The notes: generated from the sequence alone by a model not told the origin. A stretch of DNA of 64,000 nt from Flavobacteriaceae bacterium (GCA_030148025.1 JASBUG010000030.1:147046-211045); one strand, 5' to 3'; counted from the stretch's first letter, positions 33,218 to 42,347 are shown. Program-made: numbers and translations.

Positions 33218-34222
33218 TTGGAAACAGTAATCTTAATAGGAAGCTTAATTGGCATCGTAAATAGTTTTATATTGATTATTTACGCATTGACGACCAAGAA
33301 AGGGCAAAAAAACACAAACTATATTTTTGCCTTTCTTATTTTAATGCTGACAATTAGAATATCTAAATCAATTGTCGTTTCTTTTTCTTATGATCTACAT
33401 GATTTTCTAATAACAATTGGCTTAGCAGGATTTTTAGCTATTGGACCATCATACTATTTGCTTTCAGAATCAATTATCAGAGAAAAATTTAAAATAACTG
33501 TAAGGCATTTGATTCATTTAGTTCCTTCAGTACTACTAATTGCTTTGTGGTTTTTAATTGACGACTTAAGGTCTTCCTGGGATTATTGGCATTTATTTTA
33601 TAGACTAATTTTACTGCAGTATATGATTTATATGGTTGTTACAGTGTTTAATGTAAACTTGAGCGACTTTAATCGAAAAGATCTAATTAATCAGCTAAAC
33701 ATAATTGGTTATTTTTTATACGGGATATGGTTTCTGTATTTATTAAACAATGTTTCAGGATTTCCATATATCTCTGGTGCTATTTTGTATAGCATTATTA
33801 TATATTTCTCATTAGTCATTATTATTAACAAGGGTTTTATCATAAATAATACAAGTCCTAAGTATAAGAATACTGGGCTGAAGAATAGTGAAAGAACTAG
33901 GATTTTAGGAGAATTAAAAAAACTATTAGTAGAAGAGAGTATCTATAAGTCTAATACAATTTCATTGAGTTCTCTTTGTAAAAGAATGAATACAAGCACA
34001 CATGTATTGTCACAAGTAATAAACGAAAACTATAATCAAACCTTTTTCGAATTAATCTCTGAATGGCGAATAGGCCAAGCTAAACAATTACTAAAAGAGA
34101 ATTTAGGTATGAAAGTTTCAGAAATTGCATTCGAAGTTGGATATAATTCACTCTCGGCGTTTAATACTGCCTTTAAAAAAGCAACAGGTCTAACTCCTAC
34201 TAAATATCGTAATGAAGCATAA
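33218..34222 (+). CDS. Membrane-anchored AraC-family regulator (7TM-AraC), first copy, TTG start
   Basis: 334 residues. About seven membrane helices span residues 1-215 and an AraC-type double HTH lies at about 235-334 (ISLSSLCKRMNTSTHVLSQV and VSEIAFEVGYNSLSAFNTAF). Regulation would therefore come directly from the membrane. The start is TTG at 33218, because an in-frame stop precedes it and the next Met is deep in the membrane domain; the paralogue at 36269 shares both the N-terminus and the TTG start. The ATG of the next gene lies inside its 3' end (11-bp overlap). Confidence 0.82.
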   Translation: METVILIGSLIGIVNSFILIIYALTTKKGQKNTNYIFAFLILMLTIRISKSIVVSFSYDLHDFLITIGLAGFLAIGPSYYLLSESIIREKFKITVRHLIHLVPSVLLIALWFLIDDLRSSWDYWHLFYRLILLQYMIYMVVTVFNVNLSDFNRKDLINQLNIIGYFLYGIWFLYLLNNVSGFPYISGAILYSIIIYFSLVIIINKGFIINNTSPKYKNTGLKNSERTRILGELKKLLVEESIYKSNTISLSSLCKRMNTSTHVLSQVINENYNQTFFELISEWRIGQAKQLLKENLGMKVSEIAFEVGYNSLSAFNTAFKKATGLTPTKYRNEA

Positions 34223-34898
34223 ATTAAGATACATTGTTTCAATCCTCATTGTTGTTGCTTTTTATATTTATGCAATAGTTGAAAAAGCACTAGGCTTTGT
34301 TAGTTATACTGTAAGTTCAATTTTAGTCAATAATTTATTACTCATTCTATTAGTTTTAGCAATTATTTATTTGCTGAATAAATACTACTTAAAGAAGACA
34401 TTATCTACTTTTACACAGCGAAAAGAAAAAGTTATTGTTTACTTGTCACTTGGATTATTACTTCTTAGTATTGTTTATGTAATTGATAGTTTAGGGATAA
34501 TCACTTATAGAAAATGGATACTAAATAGCCATGATAATTCTACTATAGAAAACTCTCTAAAAGATATTCTGAGTAACAAGTTTTATGCTTTTGTATTATT
34601 AGGACCTTTTGTTTGGTTAAATGAAGCATTTGGAGTTATATCAAGAGTTTTTATTTTAAACAATCTATGGAAATTAAGTAACTCTCGGTCATGGAATTGG
34701 GTGGCTATTATTACAGTGTCATTTCTGTTTGTATTACTTCAAATAGATAAAGGATTGTCTGATATCATAAACTTATTTTTAATAGTATTGGTATCTAATA
34801 TTTTCTATTTGAAATTTAGAAATATTGTTCCACTTATAATTGCTCCAGTACTTTACACAACAATAGATTTAATTGCGTTTTGGGTGTATAACTTTTAA
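34212..34898 (+). CDS. CPBP-fold membrane protein lacking protease residues, first copy
   Basis: 228 residues with about six membrane helices. It aligns with the intact CPBP protease at 35001 around GPFVWLNEAFGVISRVFILN, but the Glu-Glu pair is absent, and the two later histidines are replaced (LLQIDKG for FAHWSQG, and IAPVLYTT for IAHVLYDG). It is probably catalytically dead and may act as a sensor subunit or scaffold for the AraC regulator it overlaps by 11 bp. The TA-rich flanks and length match the second copy at 37266. Confidence 0.72.
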   Translation: MKHKLRYIVSILIVVAFYIYAIVEKALGFVSYTVSSILVNNLLLILLVLAIIYLLNKYYLKKTLSTFTQRKEKVIVYLSLGLLLLSIVYVIDSLGIITYRKWILNSHDNSTIENSLKDILSNKFYAFVLLGPFVWLNEAFGVISRVFILNNLWKLSNSRSWNWVAIITVSFLFVLLQIDKGLSDIINLFLIVLVSNIFYLKFRNIVPLIIAPVLYTTIDLIAFWVYNF

Positions 34899-34915
34899 AA
34901 TCAGTCAATAAGAAA

Positions 34916-34956
34916 ACTGTCTGTTTTACTTCCCGATAAGACAGTCAGTCTTTTTT
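34916..34956 (+). terminator. Terminator-like hairpin whose loop contains an inverted att-core match
   Basis: A 7-bp stem ACTGTCT/AGACAGT (34916-34922 and 34939-34945) precedes a T-run at 34951-34956. The 16-nt loop contains TTACTTCCCGATA (34926-34938), the exact reverse complement of 13 bases of the att core. Confidence 0.65.
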
Positions 34957-34967
34957 GAGATTATGTG

Positions 34968-34994
34968 TGACTTTTGATATGAAATTAAAAGTCA
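34968..34994 (+). promoter_or_regulatory. Hairpin directly before the CPBP protease start
   Basis: TGACTTTT and AAAAGTCA (8-bp perfect arms, 11-nt loop) end 6 bp before the ATG at 35001, where a hairpin would affect ribosome access or serve as an operator. Confidence 0.45.
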
Positions 34995-35000
34995 TATGAA

Positions 35001-35690
35001 ATGAAAACTATAAAATCTCTATTCGCTTTATCAGTAGTTGTATTAATTCCAGTTAGTTTAATGCTATGGTACCGTACTCACCAATCTACAGGATTTGCAT
35101 CTAATGAGCTTATTATTTACCCACTCGTATTTGGAGGAGCAAGCATCATTGCTCTTTATCTCATAAAAAAATATTTTTTAAAAGAAGACCTAACCGATTT
35201 TAATTCAGGTAAGAGCACTTTAGGCAAGGATATTCTCTGGGGAATTGGTTTGACTATCATGTACTTCTTGTTGTTCTATATAGAAAGGGCAACACTTACC
35301 GATATACTTACATTTAGATCTAACCAAGAGTTGTTAGGATTGATGCTAGATATGAGAGAGAATCCATTGCTGTTAGTATTGTGGTTTGGACCTGTGCTTT
35401 GGATTGGCATTGCGCTTTATGAAGAATTAATAAGAGTATTTATTCTAACCAGTCTTTGGCAGTACTCGAAAAATCAAATTTGGTTATTCGTTGTAATTAT
35501 AATTAGTGCATTAATCATAGGATTTGCTCATTGGAGCCAAGGATCGTATGGTATAGTAACTATTGCAATTAAAAGTTTAGTTTCCGGTTATTTTTTCCTT
35601 AAAGTGAGAAGATTGTTGCCTCTGGTTATAGCACATGTTTTGTATGATGGTGTTCAAGTTGCACTTTTATTATTAACTTACCCTAATTAA
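35001..35690 (+). CDS. CPBP-family intramembrane metalloprotease
   Basis: 229 residues, about six to seven membrane helices. All three CPBP motifs are intact: EELIR (Glu141, Glu142, Arg145), FAHWSQG with His177, and IAHVLYDG with His212. Such glutamate/histidine metalloproteases cleave or modify membrane proteins; in bacteria several are linked to bacteriocin maturation or immunity. It sits between two AraC/dead-CPBP cassettes and may be the active partner of both. An 8-bp inverted repeat (34968-34994) ends 6 bp before its ATG. Confidence 0.85.
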   Translation: MKTIKSLFALSVVVLIPVSLMLWYRTHQSTGFASNELIIYPLVFGGASIIALYLIKKYFLKEDLTDFNSGKSTLGKDILWGIGLTIMYFLLFYIERATLTDILTFRSNQELLGLMLDMRENPLLLVLWFGPVLWIGIALYEELIRVFILTSLWQYSKNQIWLFVVIIISALIIGFAHWSQGSYGIVTIAIKSLVSGYFFLKVRRLLPLVIAHVLYDGVQVALLLLTYPN

Positions 35691-35728
35691 TAAATTACAA
35701 TCAATCAATAATTTAAAAACGAATAAAA

Positions 35729-36181
35729 ATGAAAAAACTATTTTTCTTAGTGACGGTAGCCCTATTTAGTATTAATGAAAACATGGCACAAAGTCAAACA
35801 ACTGAAAAAGAAGCTGTAAAAAATGTTGTACAGTCTGCCTATATTGATGGACTTCAAAATGAAGGTGATAAAGAAAAAATTGAAGCTGGTTTTCATCCGG
35901 ATTTCTATTTACTAGGAATAGATAAAGATGATAAAATGTGGCGATATGCTATCAAGGATTGGAAAGCTAAAGCAGTCGAACAACGCTTAAAGGGTGAATT
36001 ACCATTAAAAGGAGACAAGCATGTTACAGCCAATTACAAATCAATTGATATTACTGGTAACTCTGCTGTGGTGAAATTAGAATATCTTGTAGGAGGAAAA
36101 CGAATTTACACCGATTATTTATCGCTCTACAAGTTTGATTCTGGTTGGAAAATTGTTAGTAAAATATTTTATAAGCATTAG
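35729..36181 (+). CDS. NTF2-like (putative lumazine-binding) secreted protein
   Basis: 150 residues. A signal peptide (MKKLFFLVTVALFSINENMAQ) is followed by an NTF2-like domain of the putative lumazine-binding type: EAVKNVVQSAYIDGL helix, FHPDFYLLG, then strands ending LSLYKFDSGWKIVSKIFYKH. The family is small and pocket-forming, with diverse or unknown ligands. It lies 38 bp after the CPBP protease gene, so co-expression is likely. Confidence 0.82.
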   Translation: MKKLFFLVTVALFSINENMAQSQTTEKEAVKNVVQSAYIDGLQNEGDKEKIEAGFHPDFYLLGIDKDDKMWRYAIKDWKAKAVEQRLKGELPLKGDKHVTANYKSIDITGNSAVVKLEYLVGGKRIYTDYLSLYKFDSGWKIVSKIFYKH

Positions 36182-36268
36182 TTAAAGAAGTTAGCTTAGA
36201 AGCAAATTTAGTATTGATATTTTAAAGTATATTTACTAGCATATTATTAAAGTGAATTTACTTGAATA

Positions 36269-37276
36269 TTGAGAACCTTAACTATTATTGTAAGTATTAT
36301 TGGAATCATAAATAGTTTTATTTTAATTATTTATGCATTAACCACTAAAAAGGGAAAAAAGGAAGCTAATTTTTACTTTGCCTTATTAATACTTACAATC
36401 TCCTTAAGGGTTTCTCATTCAGTTTTTGTAACGTTCTATCCAAATTTAAATGCCTTTTTTTTAATACTGGGATTAGCTGGATTTTTATCAATTGGACCAG
36501 CTTACTATTTTTTTGTAGAATCCGTTTTAGATAAAAATTTTGTGAAGCATAAAAGGCAAGTAATACACTTTGTTCCTGCCTTAGTATTATTGTTTTGTTT
36601 TCCAATTATTAATGTGTTTTATGAAAATGAGATCTTATGGCAAATATTTAACAGAACTGTGTTGTTACAGTACATTATTTATCTGGCAATTTCTGTTTAT
36701 AAATTAACAAATACAGCTTATAATAGTTTTAACTACATAAAACAACTTAAAGTATCTAGTATTTTAATGTTGAGTATTTGGGTGATCTACTTGATAAATG
36801 ATGTTTCTGGTATTCCATATATAAGCGGTGCAATACTCTACAGTATCCTTATATATGTCACTTTGATTATAATTTTTAATAAGGGCTATATTATAAATTT
36901 TTCAGGATTGAAATATGAAAAGAGTGGTCTTGATAAACTAGAAGAAGAAAGGATCCTCAAGGAATTAAATAGCTTGCTAATAGAAGACAAATACTTTACT
37001 AATAATACATTATCCTTATCCGTATTAGCTAAAAAGATTAACACAAATAATCATGCGCTGTCACAAGTTATTAATAAAAACAAACAAAAAACGTTTTTCG
37101 AACTTATAAGGACATTCAGAATTGAGGAGTCGAAAAAAATGATGAAAGAAAAAAAGAAGATGAGCATTTCGGATATCGCTTATAGTGTTGGCTATAATTC
37201 AATTTCGTCATTTAATAAAGCATTTAAATTGGAGACAAAAGGAAAAACACCTTCACAATACAAAAATGAAAACTAA
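36269..37276 (+). CDS. Membrane-anchored AraC-family regulator (7TM-AraC), second copy, TTG start
   Basis: 335 residues. The N-terminus (IINSFILIIYALTTKKGKK) is almost identical to that of the 33218 gene (SFILIIYALTTKKGQK), followed by about seven helices and an AraC HTH (LSVLAKKINTNNHALSQV and ISDIAYSVGYNSISSFNKAF). TTG at 36269 is the only sensible start: an in-frame stop lies two codons upstream and no Met follows for many residues. It overlaps the next gene by 11 bp, as the first copy does. Confidence 0.82.
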   Translation: MRTLTIIVSIIGIINSFILIIYALTTKKGKKEANFYFALLILTISLRVSHSVFVTFYPNLNAFFLILGLAGFLSIGPAYYFFVESVLDKNFVKHKRQVIHFVPALVLLFCFPIINVFYENEILWQIFNRTVLLQYIIYLAISVYKLTNTAYNSFNYIKQLKVSSILMLSIWVIYLINDVSGIPYISGAILYSILIYVTLIIIFNKGYIINFSGLKYEKSGLDKLEEERILKELNSLLIEDKYFTNNTLSLSVLAKKINTNNHALSQVINKNKQKTFFELIRTFRIEESKKMMKEKKKMSISDIAYSVGYNSISSFNKAFKLETKGKTPSQYKNEN

Positions 37277-37958
37277 ACCATTAAAATTATTAATAGCAGT
37301 TTTAATAACATTTCTGTTGTATGGAGTAGTTATCTATAATAGAATTCATTATTGGGAATTTTCATTAGACTATGTCTATTTTAAGTTTTTACCTTATTGT
37401 TTGACGTCCATTGTATTAGTACTTGCAGTAAGCAAACTCGTATTAAAAAGGAATTTTCAGTTTTACAATTCGCAGAAGAGTAGTTATCTAAACGACATTG
37501 TTATGTCATTCTTAATATTGGCTATTTATTATGAAGTTGTAATCCTTCATTATGGTTTATTTGAGTTTGTTTTTAGAGTCCAGACAGATTTTTCAGAGGT
37601 GCATGCTATGTTTAGAGACATGATGTCTTCAAAGGTATCTTCAATAGTTTATTTTGGACCTTATATTTTGTTTACTCAGGGACTTCTTTTTGTAGTATCC
37701 ATCTTTTTTTTACAGAATATTTGGAACACCATACAAGAGACGAAATGGCACTGGTTTATTTTATTCTTATTTGCCTTATTTTCTTCTTTTCTGAATATTT
37801 ATTATGGTTTAAGTGGTGTTGTTCTTGCATTTTTTATTCATAGTATCGCTTTTGTTGCATATTACAAATATCGTCGTGTTCTTCCCATTTTTATTTACTA
37901 TGTGTTGACAGAATATTTAGATATTTTTGGAGCAATTAGCTACTTGTCCTCCCATTAA
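37266..37958 (+). CDS. CPBP-like membrane protein lacking protease residues, second copy
   Basis: 230 residues from the ATG at 37266; an upstream TTG reading from 37185 would run through the AraC HTH and is rejected. About six membrane helices. The region GPYILFTQGLLFVVSIFFLQ is where CPBP proteins carry EExxR, and neither the glutamates nor the later histidines remain. Its length, topology and 11-bp overlap with the AraC gene match the first cassette (34212). I infer a non-enzymatic role coupled to the regulator. Confidence 0.7.
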   Translation: MKTKPLKLLIAVLITFLLYGVVIYNRIHYWEFSLDYVYFKFLPYCLTSIVLVLAVSKLVLKRNFQFYNSQKSSYLNDIVMSFLILAIYYEVVILHYGLFEFVFRVQTDFSEVHAMFRDMMSSKVSSIVYFGPYILFTQGLLFVVSIFFLQNIWNTIQETKWHWFILFLFALFSSFLNIYYGLSGVVLAFFIHSIAFVAYYKYRRVLPIFIYYVLTEYLDIFGAISYLSSH

Positions 37959-38033
37959 TTTTATTGTCTCCCTATAAGTTGCGCATTCAATTTTTGGTGT
38001 TCAAAGTAATTTTGAATATCAAAAAACGATAAT

Positions 38034-39353
38034 ATGTTATTAAGTAAAAAGTTTCTCAGCATCTATTTCTTTATTACACTTTTAAGCTGTGTTAATGGTC
38101 AAGAATTAACCATTTCTCAGTGGAAAGAAGATCTAAATTATATAGAACATCAATTAAAAGAAAATCATCCTAATCTTTATTATAAGTATTCGGAAGATGA
38201 ATTTTTGGCATTTAAGAGCAAGGCAATTGTTGAGATTGAAAATTCAAAAAATAACCTTAAAGCATATTTAATTTTAAAAAAATATCTCGCTAATGTTTAT
38301 GATGGACATACGCAACTTATTGACAATGGATTATTTCAAACAGAAGATATTAGATTCCCTTTCAGAATAGGCAAGTTTTCAGATGGGTACTTTTTTACCG
38401 TAGTTTCAATTGACAAGAAAGAACTATTTGGAAAACAAATAGTGTCTATTGAAGGGAAAAAGATAGATGATGTAGTTAAAAGTATTATGGCCACTATTAA
38501 TATGGATAACAATTTTGGGAAAACTCCACTGGCAGTAACAAATTTGTCATACGCGAAAGTGTTATTTGGCTTAGGTATTATTAAAAACACATCTTCAGTA
38601 TCAATAGAGGTATTAAATGACCAGGGAAAACTTGAAATAGTAAAGTTTAATTCAATTCCAAACAATACTAATACGCTTCGGTATGCCAGAATGAATATGA
38701 AACCTACGAAAGGCAAGTTTATCAATATAGAAACCGAACTTTCTATGAAGACACCTTTGCATTTGCGCTATCAGGACGTAAATTATAAGTTTCATTGGTT
38801 TGAACATCTGGAAGATAAAAGAACCCTGTACTTTCAATACAATCAGGTGGCAAACCAGCCAAATCATGATGAAACCTGGAATGAGTTTAATGATAGATTA
38901 TGGAATTACATCGATAATAATGAAAGTACTATTGACAAACTTGTTATTGATTTAAGATATAATGATGGTGGAAACGGATTAATGATGTATTCATTTATAA
39001 ATGAGATCATAAGAAGACCGAAATTTAGTGACGGTAACAACTTGTTAGTTCTAATTGGAGACATAACGTATAGCGCACCTGTAATTTTAATTTCTGAATT
39101 AAGCCTTCATACCAATGCACGTTTTATTGGATTTCCAATTGCAAGCTCTTTAACGTTTTTTAGTAATCGCAGAACTGTTGGGCAACTTCCAAATAGTAAA
39201 GCATCATTAGGTATTGCATCTATTACGATAAGTAATGAATGGTATAGAAACAGAGAAGTTTTTTTGCCAGATATCGAGGTTGAATTATCAAGTAAAGATT
39301 ATTTCAGTGGTAAAGATGTGGCTTTAAAAAAAGCTGTCGAAATAAATAACTAA
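38034..39353 (+). CDS. S41-like peptidase, secreted
   Basis: 439 residues. A signal peptide (LSIYFFITLLSCVNGQ) is followed by an N-terminal helical region with LKENHPNLYYKYS and a C-terminal tail-specific-protease (S41) core: LVIDLRYNDGGNG at about 305, and the nucleophile region ITYSAPVILISEL at about 345. S41 enzymes use Ser-Lys; the serine of TYSAP fits, the lysine is not obvious, so activity is uncertain. It is first of four closely spaced rightward genes (gaps 22 bp, 21 bp, then 4-bp overlap). Confidence 0.8.
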   Translation: MLLSKKFLSIYFFITLLSCVNGQELTISQWKEDLNYIEHQLKENHPNLYYKYSEDEFLAFKSKAIVEIENSKNNLKAYLILKKYLANVYDGHTQLIDNGLFQTEDIRFPFRIGKFSDGYFFTVVSIDKKELFGKQIVSIEGKKIDDVVKSIMATINMDNNFGKTPLAVTNLSYAKVLFGLGIIKNTSSVSIEVLNDQGKLEIVKFNSIPNNTNTLRYARMNMKPTKGKFINIETELSMKTPLHLRYQDVNYKFHWFEHLEDKRTLYFQYNQVANQPNHDETWNEFNDRLWNYIDNNESTIDKLVIDLRYNDGGNGLMMYSFINEIIRRPKFSDGNNLLVLIGDITYSAPVILISELSLHTNARFIGFPIASSLTFFSNRRTVGQLPNSKASLGIASITISNEWYRNREVFLPDIEVELSSKDYFSGKDVALKKAVEINN

Positions 39354-39375
39354 TACAATTAATAGAAAGCATATA

Positions 39376-40854
39376 ATGAAAACAATATTAAAAGTAAGCA
39401 TAGTGTTAACTCTATTTTTCTTGCAGTTTACAAATAGTCAAAATACTACCTTTAAGATAGATATAGATGTTTCCAAATATGTCAAAAACAAAAAAGAGTT
39501 TGATGGGAGATTATTTGTATTAATGCATAAAGATACAACACAGTTAGCTTTATATTGGCCAAATACTTCTAATCCGCAACCAGCTTTTGCTGTTAATGTC
39601 AAAGATTTTAAAAAAGGAAAAAAGGTTTTAATTGATAACAATGCAACCAAGTGGAAACATTCTTTAGATGAACTTGATGGCTTTTATTCGGTAAGTGTTT
39701 TATTAGATATCGATACAACATTAGATAACCTTTTGGCTCCTGGAAATCTAGTTTCCGATAAACAAGTCATAAAAATTGAGAAAGGGAAAAAGCAATGTTT
39801 CGAGCTTAAAATTGAATTTCCAATTCAACCGTTTCCTTTTGTTGAAACTGATTATTTGAAAGAAGAGAAATTCGAAAGCAAAATGCTAACCGATTTCTAT
39901 AAAAAAACTACTCATATTACTGGAGCAGTAATTCTCCCTGAGAGTTATTACAAAGAGCCTTATAAAAAATACCCAATTGTTTATGTCTTTCCTGGATGGG
40001 GTGGTAACAGATTTCATATTACCATGGGAGAATTTAATCAGAAAAGATATGGTATGAAAGGCTTTGGTGAAGAAAAAATATATGTCTTTATGGATCAGCA
40101 ATGTAGATTTGGATATCATGTTTTTGCTGATTCTGAAAATAATGGTCCACGAGATAGTTCTTTTATTAAAGAGTTCATTCCTTCTATTGAAAAAAAGTAT
40201 AGAGTAAATAGTAATCGATTTCTAACTGGTCAGTCTTCAGGAGCATGGGCAGCACTATGGCTACAAATAAAGTATCCAAGTTTGTTTGATGGAGTTTGGG
40301 CAGCTTCACCAGATCCTATTGATTTTAGATACTTTGAAAGTATGGGGAATATGTATAATGAAGACACAAATGTATATTATAATTCAGATGGTAGTTTGAA
40401 AGTTCATGCAAGAAAAGGAGAAGAGATAATAACAACCAATATTGACGCTCTAAAAATGGAAGCCGTTTATGGAGAAGGTCAACAATTTGGTTCGTACGAA
40501 TCTGTATTTAGTAAGAAAGGCAAGAATGGAAAGCCTTCAGAGGTTTTTGATAGAAAAACTGGCCATGTAAGAATACAAGTTTCAAATAATTGGAGGAAAT
40601 ATGATTTGAGTTATATTATTAAAAATGCCAATAATACTGTTAAAAAATTGTTGGACAATAAAATTCATATCCATGTTGCTAATGATGATACATATTTTCT
40701 GGACTTAGGCGTAAAAGGGTTTAAAGAGATTACAGATAAAGTTGGTCTTGAAACGGATATTCACTTTTACAACGATTTAGGACATGATGTATGGAGCGAT
40801 GCTCTAAGAAAAAAGATGCATGCACAAATGGATAAAATTTCAGCTAATAATTAA
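39376..40854 (+). CDS. Secreted alpha/beta-hydrolase esterase (esterase D-like)
   Basis: 492 residues. A signal peptide (IVLTLFFLQFTNSQ) precedes an N-terminal beta-rich domain (about 25-165) and an esterase domain. The nucleophile elbow is GQSSG with Ser287 (FLTGQSSGAWAALWL), the catalytic His is probably in DLGHDVW near the C-terminus, and VANDDTYFLDL may hold the acid. An acetyl-xylan or siderophore-type esterase is possible; the substrate is unknown. It shares an operon with the S41-like peptidase upstream and the lipocalin-like gene downstream. Confidence 0.85.
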   Translation: MKTILKVSIVLTLFFLQFTNSQNTTFKIDIDVSKYVKNKKEFDGRLFVLMHKDTTQLALYWPNTSNPQPAFAVNVKDFKKGKKVLIDNNATKWKHSLDELDGFYSVSVLLDIDTTLDNLLAPGNLVSDKQVIKIEKGKKQCFELKIEFPIQPFPFVETDYLKEEKFESKMLTDFYKKTTHITGAVILPESYYKEPYKKYPIVYVFPGWGGNRFHITMGEFNQKRYGMKGFGEEKIYVFMDQQCRFGYHVFADSENNGPRDSSFIKEFIPSIEKKYRVNSNRFLTGQSSGAWAALWLQIKYPSLFDGVWAASPDPIDFRYFESMGNMYNEDTNVYYNSDGSLKVHARKGEEIITTNIDALKMEAVYGEGQQFGSYESVFSKKGKNGKPSEVFDRKTGHVRIQVSNNWRKYDLSYIIKNANNTVKKLLDNKIHIHVANDDTYFLDLGVKGFKEITDKVGLETDIHFYNDLGHDVWSDALRKKMHAQMDKISANN

Positions 40855-40875
40855 GTCGAATAATACTCTTAAATA

Positions 40876-41325
40876 ATGAATACAATTATTAAAAATTTGC
40901 TATGTGTGCTTATTATAATGGTTTCTTATAGTAATACAGCACAAAACATTGAAAATAAAAAAGTTGCTAATGTTCTGGATTTAAAATGGTTAGAAGGACA
41001 ATGGAAAGGAGAGGGGGATGGGTTAACTTTTTATGAAGAATATAAGATTGTAAACGATACCCTAATTAAAATAGATTACTATGGCAATGACGCTTCATTT
41101 AAAATAAAAGAAAATACTGGGTTAGTTTATATCTCTAATGGTTTTGTTTTTCATCAGTATGGAAAAAGATCTCTTTGGAAATCAAAATTAGATAGTACAA
41201 TAGAATTGAAATTTCAACCATTTAAATATGCTTCAAATTCTTTTATATGGAGAAAGGTTAGCGATAAGGTTTGGCATGCAAAATTAGGTTCTAAAACTTA
41301 TATAATGAATCTAATAGCAAAATGA
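40876..41325 (+). CDS. Secreted small beta-barrel protein (DUF6265-like)
   Basis: 149 residues. A signal peptide (LCVLIIMVSYSNTAQ) is followed by a lipocalin-like beta pattern with LDLKWLEGQWKGEG and WRKVSDKVWHAKLGSK. The WLxGxW motif is seen in DUF6265-type proteins, whose ligand is unknown. Its stop overlaps the start of the next gene by 4 bp, indicating translational coupling. Confidence 0.7.
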   Translation: MNTIIKNLLCVLIIMVSYSNTAQNIENKKVANVLDLKWLEGQWKGEGDGLTFYEEYKIVNDTLIKIDYYGNDASFKIKENTGLVYISNGFVFHQYGKRSLWKSKLDSTIELKFQPFKYASNSFIWRKVSDKVWHAKLGSKTYIMNLIAK

Positions 41326-42269
41326 AAAAATATCTAATTGCAAATGTATTGCTTGTTTTATGCTTAGTCTCATGCAAAGAAGTTGAAACTAAAATGTCTA
41401 ATGATTTCATATTTCATAAAGATTATGAAAGCATTGAAAAGCCAATTGAAATACCCTTTGAAATGTACCGAAATTGTATTAGAATGGAAGCAAGTGTTAA
41501 TAATACACCATGTTACGTTCTTTTAGATAATGGAAGTCTTTGGGATGAATTAATGTTTTTTGGAAGCCCAAAAGTTGATTCGTTGGAACTTGAAATTAAA
41601 GGGGAAACGTTTTTGGGAGATTCAACAGTTACTGCTAACGTTGCTGAAAATGTATCAGTAGATTTTGATCAATTTTCTATAAGAGATCAAAAGGCTATTA
41701 TCACAAACTATACTCCTGGTCTACCAAACATTTGGGAGGGTGCCGATTTGCAAGTTAGTGCTGTTTTCTTTAAGAATTTTGTAGTTGAAATTGATTTTGA
41801 TAAAAATATATTGAAGCTTCATAAACCAGAGAATTTTCAGCACAATGACGAGTGGGAAGTATTGCCTTTAAAGCCAGGGCCACACAATTCAAGGCTAATT
41901 GAAACAACAATCGTTCAGTTTAATAATACAGAGATCAACATCGATTTACTTCTTGATTTAGGAGGTATTCATCCAATATACTTACCAATAGGTAAAAGAG
42001 ACGACATCAAACTTCCTTTGAATGCTGAAGAGACTTCACTTGCTATTGGAGTAAATGGCTATAAGGGAAAAATCAGAAGTATTAAACTAGGTAAATATAC
42101 GTTAACAAATATCCCTGTAGCCTATACCAATGTAAGTAAAGATGCTAACGAATATGGAAATACAATGATTGGAATGAAGCTAATAAAAAAATTCAATATT
42201 ATTTTCGACTATCCTAAAGAGCGTATAATGATTAAACCTTCAACAGATTTTAATAAACCATTTAAATGA
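41322..42269 (+). CDS. Retropepsin-like lipoprotein with altered active-site motif
   Basis: 315 residues. The lipoprotein signal MKKYLIANVLLVLCLVSCKE is clear. Two half-domains follow an aspartyl-protease-like plan: the first with YVLLDNGSLWDEL, the second with IDLLLDLGGIHPIYLP, and the closing MIGMKLIKKFNIIFDYPK that is typical of these Bacteroidota proteins. The catalytic Asp-Thr-Gly is DNG in the first half and DLG in the second, so proteolysis is doubtful. It overlaps the previous gene by 4 bp and ends the rightward operon. Confidence 0.75.
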   Translation: MKKYLIANVLLVLCLVSCKEVETKMSNDFIFHKDYESIEKPIEIPFEMYRNCIRMEASVNNTPCYVLLDNGSLWDELMFFGSPKVDSLELEIKGETFLGDSTVTANVAENVSVDFDQFSIRDQKAIITNYTPGLPNIWEGADLQVSAVFFKNFVVEIDFDKNILKLHKPENFQHNDEWEVLPLKPGPHNSRLIETTIVQFNNTEINIDLLLDLGGIHPIYLPIGKRDDIKLPLNAEETSLAIGVNGYKGKIRSIKLGKYTLTNIPVAYTNVSKDANEYGNTMIGMKLIKKFNIIFDYPKERIMIKPSTDFNKPFK

Positions 42270-42293
42270 TTGATTTAGAGAGAGGGTAAATAT

Positions 42294-42317
42294 TGTGACT
42301 ATTATTGAATAGTCACA
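42294..42317. terminator. Hairpin between convergent operons
   Basis: A perfect 10-bp stem TGTGACTATT/AATAGTCACA with an ATTG loop lies between the two converging gene sets (stops at 42269 and 42348). There is no long T-run, so its strength as a terminator is unsure. Confidence 0.6.
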
Positions 42318-42347
42318 TTTGTAAATCAAAATATCTTTATATAGTTA

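Noticed and set aside
37185..37265. Upstream TTG start of the second CPBP-like gene
   Set aside because: The extra residues come from the AraC HTH coding region in another frame; the ATG at 37266 repeats the 11-bp overlap of the first cassette.
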